In this document: piece by piece, positions 8,028 through 17,939 of the stretch
Position numbering within the stretch: the first letter of the stretch is position 1
Layout of the letters: the number at the start of each line of letters is the position of its first letter
NCBI RefSeq assembly: GCF_016741855.1
Contig: NZ_JAERRH010000001.1
Location: 372,001-436,000 of the forward strand
Direction of reading: 5' to 3'
Source: Streptomyces musisoli
GTDB lineage: Bacteria > Actinomycetota > Actinomycetes > Streptomycetales > Streptomycetaceae
Length of the DNA stretch: 64,000 bases
The notes under the pieces: model-generated
Seen by the model: only the letters and a program-made list of their open reading frames with translations
What the model was told of the DNA's origin: nothing
The model's database searches: none
Translations under genes and position numbers: made by a program

Positions 8028-9078
8028 GACGGAACTCCCCTTCCGCGATGCCGAGTTCACGGCAGGCCTGGTGGAACCGGTCGAGACAGCGGGCCCAGGC
8101 GCCGGTGCCGAAGGCGAGCAGCTGCGGCAGCAGGGCCGCCGAGAAGTCGGCACTGGACTCCCGGGGCAGCAGGGACGGCAGGTTGTCGATGGCGATGAGG
8201 TCCAGCGGGGGCTCCTCGCGCAGCCGGCGCACGGGCTCCGTCCAGTCGGTGGTGCGGTCGTAGACGGGCAGCACGTTGAACGGGGAGCCGACGTCGCAGG
8301 TGACGTCGCACAGGGTGCGCAGCCGGCGGGCCGGGGAGTCCAGGTCCTCCTCCCGCAGGAAGGGCGGGACCAGGGTGGTCGCGAGGACCGCGTTCACCAG
8401 CACGTCGTGCCCGAGCAGGGCCCGCCGGTCCAGGTCGCGGGTCTCGGCCAGGTCCCAGCGGGTCGCGGCGACGCCCGCCGTGCGGAAGGCGGTCCAGGCA
8501 CCCCGTCCGCTGCGGCCCAGGGCTCCGATCACCAGCGCCGTGAACTCCTCGTCCCCGGCGTCCGGCCGCAGTACGGCGTCCAGCTCGTCCTTCGTCGTGG
8601 GCGTCAGCGGTGCCGTGAGCCGGTTCCGGTGCCGGAGCACGGCGAGGGCGGCGCCGAGATAGCCCGCCCAGTGACCGAAGGCGGCGAGCCGGCGGCCCTC
8701 GTCGTCCACCAGGTACTCCAGGTCCAGCAGCGCTCCGCCGCCGGCCGCGAACCGGCCGAGCAGCTCGGCGGCGCCCGGCTGCTGCTTGTAGGCGTGCCCG
8801 AAGAAGACGTGCCGGTGGGGCAACGCGGCCGGTTCGTCCGGGAGTTCCTTCAGACCGAGGATCACGGCGTCCCGGGGCGCCGACGCCCAGGAGCCGGCCG
8901 GGGCGCGGCGGCAGCCGGCCGCCTCGTACTCCTCCAGCGGGAAGATCCGCTGCGGGGACTCCTCGACGGTCAGGACCAGCCCGCTGCCGACGAGGCGGCG
9001 GGCGTCGGAGGGGACCACCGGCGTGCGCCGTTCGGTCGTACGGGGCTCGTGGCGCAGCCACAGGTGGAGCTCGCTCAT
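8020..9078 (-). CDS. Saccharopine dehydrogenase, lysine-forming (LYS1-like)
   Basis: A 352-aa protein that follows yeast Lys1 along its length: LHLWLRHEPRTTERRTPVVP at the N-terminus, PAGSW and APRDAVILGLKELP near residue 60-75 (conserved Lys), HVFFGHAYKQQ near 90 (conserved His), AAFGHWAGYLGAALAVL, VIGALGRSGRGA and LPSLLPRESS near the C-terminus. It catalyses reversible NAD-dependent cleavage of saccharopine to lysine and 2-oxoglutarate. ATG 9078 overlaps the stop of the upstream FAD oxidoreductase remnant (ATGA), so the three formed one operon. A separate LYS1-like protein is unusual in bacteria, where the fused or LYS9-only form is more common. Confidence 0.85.
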   Translation of the reverse strand: MSELHLWLRHEPRTTERRTPVVPSDARRLVGSGLVLTVEESPQRIFPLEEYEAAGCRRAPAGSWASAPRDAVILGLKELPDEPAALPHRHVFFGHAYKQQPGAAELLGRFAAGGGALLDLEYLVDDEGRRLAAFGHWAGYLGAALAVLRHRNRLTAPLTPTTKDELDAVLRPDAGDEEFTALVIGALGRSGRGAWTAFRTAGVAATRWDLAETRDLDRRALLGHDVLVNAVLATTLVPPFLREEDLDSPARRLRTLCDVTCDVGSPFNVLPVYDRTTDWTEPVRRLREEPPLDLIAIDNLPSLLPRESSADFSAALLPQLLAFGTGAWARCLDRFHQACRELGIAEGEFRHD

Positions 9079-9641
9079 ACCAGGTCGGCCTCCGGGCGCG
9101 GGGCGTCGGCCGTGAACCGGCCGGCGCTCAGCGGGCTGATGTCCAGGAAGGGTACGCGGCCGGGGTACAGGTCCCGGACGATCTCGCCCTGGGTTCCCCC
9201 CGTGCGGGTGAAGCGAGCGTGGGGGAGGGTCCCTGGAGGAATCCGTGCCCGGAGAAGCCGGTCGCGTACAGGGACCCGGACACCCCCGGGGCCTCGCCGA
9301 TCGGCGCGTTGTGGTCCGGGGTGTTCCGCCGGCGCAGCGGCCGTACCGGCAGCTTTGCGCCCACCATGGCGCCGACCGCCCGGGACCAGGCGCCGGCGGC
9401 GCGGATCACCGTGTCCCGGAATCGGCCGAACGCCTCCAGGCCGCGTGCGCCGAGCCGGATGTTCGGCTCGTCCGAGGACTGTGCGCGCACTCCGCCGGCG
9501 GCCCGGGAGGTGGAGCCGGCGGCGAGTTCGTCCCGTTCGGCCGAGGACGACGTCCCGCACTCCGGCGCGCGCCAGGTGCCAGGCGATGCTCGTGCCCGTC
9601 ACCCCGCCGCCGACGATGACCACCCGGGCTCCGAGGTTCAC
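9075..9641 (-). pseudogene. Decayed FAD-dependent oxidoreductase (DAO/sarcosine oxidase family)
   Basis: The GTG at 9641, with a strong AAGGAGGCG site, opens a dinucleotide-binding fold (VVIVGGGVTGTSIAWHLARAG). After about 33 codons an extra base shifts the frame; the next frame reads GGVRAQSSDEPNIRLGARG and EAFGRF. That runs straight into DTVIRAAGAWSRAVGAM and LPVRPLRRRN into TPDHNAPIGEAPG, so two internal blocks of roughly 100 and 80 residues appear deleted compared with family members of about 380 aa. A palindromic element (9191-9233) then interrupts FLQG before GEIVRDLYPGR, and the final frame ends PRPEADLV. It was the first gene of the saccharopine operon; the downstream genes still look intact. 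Confidence 0.8.
9191..9233. repeat. Palindromic intergenic-type element inserted in the oxidoreductase remnant
   Basis: About 43 bp from GGGTTCCCCCCGTGCGGG to GGGGGAGGGTCCC, with C-run and G-run arms that pair around a short loop. It sits where the gene should encode the residues between FLQG and GEIV, shifting the frame. Similar C-run/G-run palindromes are common between Streptomyces genes; calling it a mobile repeat is inference. Confidence 0.6.
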
Positions 9642-9738
9642 GCCGCCGCCTCCTTCACCGCTCCACCGTCCCCCCGCGCGGACCGGATCGTCCTCTGATC
9701 CTGTCCACCCGGCCGCCCGCCGAACCGGGGATCCGGTG

Positions 9739-10410
9739 TCAGGAGCCGTGGGCGACGGCGTCCAGATGCGGCAGGTGGTGGTCCATCCGCTCCCGCTTGG
9801 TCCGCAGGTACGTGATGTTGCTCTCGCAGGGCTCGATCAGCAGCGGCACCTGTTCGGCGACCTGGACGCCGTGCCGGACCAGCGCTTCCCGCTTGCGCGG
9901 GTTGTTGGACATCAGCCGGACCGAGCGCACCCCGAGGTCGCGCAGGATCTCGGCGGCGACGCCGTAGTCGCGGGCGTCGACCGGCAGGCCCAGCGCGAGG
10001 TTCGCCTCCACCGTGTCCAGGCCCTCCGCCTGGAGGGCCATCGCGCGCAGCTTGGCGAGGAGTCCGATGCCGCGGCCCTCGTGTCCCCTCAAGTAGACGA
10101 CGATGCCGCTGCCTTCGGTGACCACCGCCCGCATGGCGGCCTCCAGCTGGTCGCCGCACTCGCAGTGCCGGGAGCCGAACGCGTCCCCGGTCAGGCACTC
10201 CGAGTGCAGCCGGACGAGCACGTTCTCGGTGGCGATCTCGCCGTACACCAGGGCCACTTGCTCGTCACCGCGGTCGTGGTCCAGGTAGCCGATCGCCTGG
10301 AATTTCCCGTACACGGTGGGCAGCGGTGCATTCACGACGCGTTCCGCGCCCGAGCGCCGCGGGGACTTCTTGCCGAGTACGCCGATGTTGACGCCGGTGT
10401 TTTCTGTCAT
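9739..10410 (-). CDS. GTP cyclohydrolase II paralogue, probable FAPy-forming type
   Basis: A 223-aa RibA-family enzyme. Zinc ligands are Cys72, Cys83 and Cys85 (SECLTGDAFGSRHCECG), followed by YLRGHEGRGIGLL and DTVEANLALGLP. Aligning with E. coli RibA, its Tyr105 (in RAYALQ) is replaced by Met124 here (RAMALQ). The S. coelicolor paralogue SCO6655 carries this Tyr-to-Met change and stops at the formylated pyrimidine FAPy instead of releasing formate (established work from the Bandarian laboratory). This gene is therefore probably not the riboflavin enzyme but the entry step of the cluster. ATG 10410 lies only 38 bp from the divergent creatininase-family gene. Confidence 0.88.
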   Translation of the reverse strand: MTENTGVNIGVLGKKSPRRSGAERVVNAPLPTVYGKFQAIGYLDHDRGDEQVALVYGEIATENVLVRLHSECLTGDAFGSRHCECGDQLEAAMRAVVTEGSGIVVYLRGHEGRGIGLLAKLRAMALQAEGLDTVEANLALGLPVDARDYGVAAEILRDLGVRSVRLMSNNPRKREALVRHGVQVAEQVPLLIEPCESNITYLRTKRERMDHHLPHLDAVAHGS

Positions 10411-10448
10411 GATCTGATTCCTAAACAGAGACGAAAGGCCGTGAAGAG

Positions 10449-11225
10449 ATGAGTGGTTCGGGCGCGCGGGTGGCGGCATACGGAGTGGCGAACGGCGTGA
10501 TGCCGACGGACACCACGGAAGACGTACGGATGCGGGGGGCGGGCGTTTCAGCACAGGTTGCCGTCCTTCCCGTCGGGAGCTTCGAACAGCACGGTGCGTA
10601 TCTTCCGCTGGCCACCGACACGCTGGTCGCCTGCGCCGTGGCGCGGGAGATCGCCGCCGCGTACCCGGTGCACCTCCTTCCTCCGCTGACGGTCTCCTGC
10701 TCGCACGAGCACGCGGCCTGGCCGGGGACCGTGAGCATCTCCGCCGTGACCCTCCACGCGGTGGTCTCGGACATCGCGGCGTCGCTGCGCCGCTCGGGCG
10801 TCGACGCGCTGGTCGTGGTCAACGGGCACGGCGGCAACTACGTGCTGGGCAACGTCGTCCAAGAGGCGTCCGCGCGCGGCGAGCGGATGGCGCTGTTCCC
10901 GGCGGCGGAGGACTGGGAGGCCGCGCGGGTACGGGCCGGGGTGGTCACCTCGCTGCTCACCGACATGCACGCGGGAGAAATCGAGACCTCGATTCTGCTG
11001 CACGCTCACCCCGAATTCGTCCGCCCTGGTAACGAGTCCGCTGATTTCGTCGCCGACGATCGCCGGCATCTGCTCACCGTGGGAATGTCCGCCTATACCG
11101 AATCGGGCGTCATCGGCCGTCCTTCCCTGGGTTCGGCGGAAAAGGGGAAGGGACTGCTGGCGAGCCTGGCGGAATCCTTCGAGCCGTATTTCGCGCTGCT
11201 CACCTCGGCGGCGGAAGCGAAATAG
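10449..11225 (+). CDS. Creatininase-family amidohydrolase, candidate FAPy deformylase (ArfB-like)
   Basis: A 258-aa metal-dependent amidohydrolase. Metal and catalytic motifs: GSFEQHG with Glu46 and His48, Asp57 in LATDT, SHEHAAWPGT (86-93), NGHGGN (125-130) and DMHAGEIETS with Glu177. Archaeal ArfB, which removes the formyl group from FAPy, belongs to this family, so a FAPy-producing cyclohydrolase next door makes deformylation the simplest role. ATG 10449 leaves only 38 bp to the divergent gene; ATG 10500 (codon 18) is an alternative that leaves room for a promoter and still precedes the fold. The 3' end overlaps the convergent membrane-protein gene by 133 bp. Confidence 0.8.
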   Translation: MSGSGARVAAYGVANGVMPTDTTEDVRMRGAGVSAQVAVLPVGSFEQHGAYLPLATDTLVACAVAREIAAAYPVHLLPPLTVSCSHEHAAWPGTVSISAVTLHAVVSDIAASLRRSGVDALVVVNGHGGNYVLGNVVQEASARGERMALFPAAEDWEAARVRAGVVTSLLTDMHAGEIETSILLHAHPEFVRPGNESADFVADDRRHLLTVGMSAYTESGVIGRPSLGSAEKGKGLLASLAESFEPYFALLTSAAEAK

Positions 11226-12444
11226 CCCGGACCACCCGCACGGCCGGGGCCCGTGGGGGCGGCCCCGGCCGGCAGGCGGTCGCCGGCCGACGGGTGGGGG
11301 GTGGGCGGCAGTTGGTCGCCGGCCGGCCGGTGGGGGGCGGGTGCGGCCGGCAGGGTGACGCCGTCGCCGGGTGCCGGGTGGGGGACGGGTGCGGGGGGCG
11401 GTGTGGGGGATGCGCTGCGCAGGGTCCCGTACCAGCGCCCGATGAGGACCGCGGCGCCGGGCAGGCTCGCCACGAGGCTCAGGACGCCGTAGACGACGGC
11501 GACCGCGACCCCGGTGTCCGCGCCGAGCCCGGCCGCGCCGAACGCCCAGGCGGTGACGCCCTCACGGGGGCCGAAGCCGCCGACGTTCAGCGGCAGGCCC
11601 ATGGCCACCAGGGCGAGCACGGCGAGCGGCAGCAGCACCGCCACCGGGGCGGCCGAGCCGGCGACCCGGGCCGCCACGACGAACGTGGCCAGGTGCCCGG
11701 CCAGGACGACCACGGAGGACAGCGCGACTCCGGGTCCGCTCTGCCGGGACGCCAGACCCCGGCGGGCCTCGCCGAGCGCCTGGCGCAGTGCGCCGTCCCG
11801 GCGGGCCGGCGGGCGGTTCATCCGCACGGCGAGTACGACGGCGAGCGCCCCCGCCGCGGCCAGCGCCACCAGCGGCGCGAAGCCGCGGGCCTGGGCGCGC
11901 ACCGGGGACGGCAGCGTCAGCAGCAGGACCGCCCCGGCCACGGTCAGCGCGATCTGCCCCGCGACCCGCTCCAGGACGACCGCCTTCACCCCGCGCCGGA
12001 CGTCACCGGCGCTCTGCCCGTGCCGGACCGCGCGGTGCACATCGCCGAGGATCCCGCCGGGCAGGGCCGCGTTCAGGAAGAGCGCGCGGTAGTAGTCGGC
12101 GACGGCCGGGCCCAGGGGCAGCCGCAGTCTGAGTCCGCGGGCCACCAGCTGCCAGCGCCACGCGCTGAACACCGTGGTGACCGCGCCGATTCCCAGCGCG
12201 GCCAGCACCGTCACGGTGTCGATCCGCCGCAGCCCGTCGAGCAGCACCCCGGTACCGAGCCGCCACAGCAGGGCGGCGAGGATGACGACACCGGCGATCG
12301 TGCCGAGGTGGGTGCGCAGGGCACGGGAGTTCGGGCGCCGGGTGGTGGAGGGCTGCGCGGCACCGGCGGCGGGGGGCGCACCGACGCCCGGCACGGGCGC
12401 GGGGCCCGGCTCCGCTCTCGTCGCGGCTGTCGCCGCCCTCGTGG

Positions 12445-12448
<4 letters not shown>
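11093..12448 (-). CDS. Lysylphosphatidylglycerol synthase transmembrane-family protein
   Basis: A 451-aa polytopic membrane protein of the LPG_synthase_TM (UPF0104/AglD-like) family: several helices from residue 45, the diagnostic AALPGGILGDVHRAVRHG near 145, VKAVVLERVAGQIAL near 170, and GGFGPREGVTAWAFG near 320. Such proteins act as flippases or accompany lipid and glycan modification. GTG 12448 overlaps the methyltransferase stop (GTGA). The last 110 residues are odd: three repeats like PHPAPGDGVTLP/PHRPAGDQLP followed by a tail translated from the antisense strand of the creatininase-family gene. The original stop has probably been lost and the gene now runs on to 11093. Confidence 0.8.
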
Positions 12449-15526
<3,078 letters not shown>

Positions 15527-15537
15527 TCACTCTTTTC

Positions 15538-16527
15538 TCAGGTCAGGCCGGTCGCCGGGTACCGGACCCGGTGGCACAGGGCGGGAATCTCGCCGGACGC
15601 CAGCCTGGGCAGGACGGAGGGGAGTTCCTCGAAGGCGCTCTCCCCGGTGATGAGCGCGTCCAGGGCGGGGTCGGCGAGCAGGTCCAGGGCGAGCGCCATC
15701 CGGTCGGCGTAGCCGCGGCCGGCGCGGGCGGCCGGGGAGACGGTGCCGACCTGGCTGCTGCGCACGGTGAGCCGGCGGGAGTGGAACGCCTCGCCGAGCG
15801 GCAGGGCCACGCTCCGGTCGCCGTACCAGCTCATCTCCACGACCGTGCCCTCCGGGGCGAGCAGCTCCAGGGCCCGGGCGAGGCCCGCCTCGCTGGCGCT
15901 GGCGTGCACGACGAGGTCGCACTCGCCGAGGGCGTCGGCGGGGGCGGCGAAGTCGACGCCGAGCGCCTCGGCGGTCTTCGCCCGGGCGGGGTCGGCGTCG
16001 ACCAACTGGAGCCGGACGCCCGGGAAGCGGGCGAGCAGCGCGGCGACCGCGCAGCCGACCATGCCGCCGCCGATCACCGCGATCCGGTCGCCGATCAGCG
16101 GCGACGCGTCCCACAGGGCGTTCACCGCGGTCTCGACGGTCCCGGCGAGCACGGCCCGCTCGGCGGGCACCCGCTCGGGCACCACGGTGACGGCGCTCAC
16201 CGGAACGACGTAACGGCTCTGATGCGGATACAGGCAGAAGACCGTACGGCCGAGCAGGGCTGCCGGACCCTCCTCCACCACGCCGACGCTGAGGTACCCG
16301 TACTTGACCGGGCCCGGGAAGTCGCCTTCCTGGAACGGCGCCCGCATCACGGTGTGTTGGCTCTCGGGCACCGCGCCGCGGAAGACGAGCGTCTCCGTTC
16401 CCCGGCTGACCGCGGAGTACAGGGCGCGCACCAGGACCTCGTCCTCGGCGGGTGCCGCGAGGGTGACGTCGCGCAGCTCTCCGTGGCCGGGCGAGCGGAG
16501 CCAGAACGCGCGGGCCGACCGGTTCAT
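15538..16527 (-). CDS. Zinc-type (MDR) alcohol dehydrogenase, BchC-like
   Basis: A 329-aa medium-chain dehydrogenase. GroES-like N-terminal half with SAVSRGTETLVFRG and GPVKYGYLSVG, cofactor domain with IAVIGGGMVGCAVAALLARFPG near residue 155 and QLVDADPARAKTAEALG. It lacks the usual GHE/Cys zinc signature, as do the BchC-like members with SRGTE. ATG 16527 is favoured since AGGAGG lies six bases upstream; ATG 16533 would be too close. It leads the minus-strand run and is divergent from the CDP-alcohol phosphotransferase gene, with a 107-bp shared control region. Likely oxidises or reduces an alcohol on the pathway intermediate. Confidence 0.82.
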   Translation of the reverse strand: MNRSARAFWLRSPGHGELRDVTLAAPAEDEVLVRALYSAVSRGTETLVFRGAVPESQHTVMRAPFQEGDFPGPVKYGYLSVGVVEEGPAALLGRTVFCLYPHQSRYVVPVSAVTVVPERVPAERAVLAGTVETAVNALWDASPLIGDRIAVIGGGMVGCAVAALLARFPGVRLQLVDADPARAKTAEALGVDFAAPADALGECDLVVHASASEAGLARALELLAPEGTVVEMSWYGDRSVALPLGEAFHSRRLTVRSSQVGTVSPAARAGRGYADRMALALDLLADPALDALITGESAFEELPSVLPRLASGEIPALCHRVRYPATGLT

Positions 16528-16634
16528 CGGCATCCTCCTGAACGATCGGGAAGTTGTTCACGTACCGAGATGTGCACAGGCCGCGCACAGTACGCGGCGT
16601 TGATCGACTCTGTCACTCGGCCGGAGGGTGTGCG

Positions 16635-17399
16635 GTGGCCCTGAACAACACGTACGAGGCGAGGCTCCAGCAGGAGACCGCTGTGGGAGCGGGTGTGCAG
16701 ATCCTGCTGCTGGCCCTGCTCGGCTCGGTGATCGGCATGGGGCCGGTCGGCTGGCTGACGGGGCTCGCCTTCGCGTTCGCCACGTGGGCGGTCCTCTCCC
16801 GCGCCCTGCACCGCTCCCGGCTGCGCTCCTTCGGCCCCGCGAACCGGGTCACGCTCGGCCGGGCGACCCTCGTCGGCGGGGTGACCGCCCTGGTCGCCGA
16901 CTCCTTCCGGAGCGCGCCGCCGGTGACGCTCCTGGTCGCCCTGACCGCGGTGGCCCTGCTGCTGGACGGGGTGGACGGCAAGGTCGCCCGCCGCACCGGA
17001 ACCTCGTCGGCGCTCGGCGCCCGCTTCGACATGGAGGTCGACGCGTTCCTGATCCTGGTGCTCAGCGTGTACGTGTCCACGCAGCTCGGCCCGTGGGTCC
17101 TCCTCATCGGCGGCATGCGCTACGCGTTCGTCGCCGCGGCCCGGGTCGCGCCCTGGCTGACCGCTCCGCTGCCGCCGTCCTTCGCCCGCAAGACGGTCGC
17201 CGCGATCCAGGGCGTCTGCCTGCTCGTCGCGGGCGCGCAACTGCTGCCCACCCCGGCGAACCTGACGATCACACTCCTGGCCCTGGGCTCCCTGCTGTGG
17301 TCCTTCGGCCGCGATGTGCTGTGGCTGTGGCGGAACTCCCGGACGACCGTCGAAGAGCCGGCACCCGAGCTGCAGGTACTGGAGCTGGCCACACGCTGA
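16635..17399 (+). CDS. CDP-alcohol phosphatidyltransferase
   Basis: A 254-aa membrane enzyme with about six helices. The complete family signature is present: Asp111-x2-Asp114-Gly115-x2-Ala118-Arg119-x8-Gly128-x3-Asp132-x3-Asp136 in LDGVDGKVARR and ALGARFDMEVD. It transfers the phospho-lipid or phospho-alcohol group of a CDP-activated donor to an alcohol acceptor. GTG 16635 with GGAGGG upstream starts the fold; longer in-frame extension runs into the shared promoter. Divergent from the dehydrogenase. In this context it would join the pathway product to a lipid or polyol phosphate. Confidence 0.88.
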   Translation: MALNNTYEARLQQETAVGAGVQILLLALLGSVIGMGPVGWLTGLAFAFATWAVLSRALHRSRLRSFGPANRVTLGRATLVGGVTALVADSFRSAPPVTLLVALTAVALLLDGVDGKVARRTGTSSALGARFDMEVDAFLILVLSVYVSTQLGPWVLLIGGMRYAFVAAARVAPWLTAPLPPSFARKTVAAIQGVCLLVAGAQLLPTPANLTITLLALGSLLWSFGRDVLWLWRNSRTTVEEPAPELQVLELATR

Positions 17400-17756
17400 A
17401 GGCGCCCGCGCCAGTGGAGGGTCTCCCGCGCAGGCTGTGGTACAGCCGACACCGCTCGGCTCAACCGGCGGCCGGGCCGTGCGACTGACGGGTGCCTGTC
17501 GCAGCCGACGAAGCGAAGCAGGTTCTCGCGCGACCGCACTCCGAGCGTGGCCGAAAATGAGGACCGTCGAATCGGTGGGTGCACTACCGTTGCCCCCGCT
17601 GCGCACCTTCCCGGAGGGTACGTCGACGGTGCTCGTGTGTCGGTCGGGGGTCGTGACTGACGAGTGGTTTCCACTGCGTGACGCACGCGGTGTGACTGCG
17701 GATGCCCGGTAGGGCGATCCCTGCCATTCCCAGCTCACGCCGAGGAGTGGACACCT
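17400..17756. other. Intergenic region before the 42-aa gene
   Basis: About 357 bp with no convincing gene; open frames here lack codon bias or a ribosome site. It probably holds the terminator of the CDP-alcohol transferase and the promoter of the small gene. I see no strong hairpin. Confidence 0.4.
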
Positions 17757-17885
17757 GTGAACCCCGTTGAGTACAAGCCTGCACGTCGTACCCGGCTTCG
17801 CGAGATCCTGGTCGACGTCGCCGCGGGTGTCGCCACCCAGCTCGTGGTGGCGGCCCTGACTGCGGCAGCGCGCCTGGTCTTCTGA
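17757..17885 (+). CDS. 42-aa single-pass membrane peptide
   Basis: GTG 17757 follows GAGGAG nine bases upstream and encodes a basic N-terminus (YKPARRTRLREI) and a hydrophobic helix of about 24 residues with small residues (LVDVAAGVATQLVVAALTAAARLVF) ending at TGA. GC3 is high as in true genes. It resembles short uncharacterised Streptomyces membrane proteins. It converges with the helicase gene, 54 bp between stops. A role alongside the helicase pair, or as an unrelated small protein or toxin, cannot be decided. Confidence 0.65.
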   Translation: MNPVEYKPARRTRLREILVDVAAGVATQLVVAALTAAARLVF

Positions 17886-17939
17886 TCCAGGCAGGTGGCG
17901 GGCCCGGAGAGCCCGCCACTCCCATGTAGGCCCCAGGCG

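Noticed and set aside
9739..10410. Riboflavin-pathway ribA
   Set aside because: The Tyr-to-Met change and cluster context point to a FAPy-forming paralogue; no ribE, ribH or FMN riboswitch is nearby.
17314..17712. 132-aa plus-strand frame after the CDP-alcohol transferase
   Set aside because: Starts inside the preceding gene in another frame and lacks coding composition.
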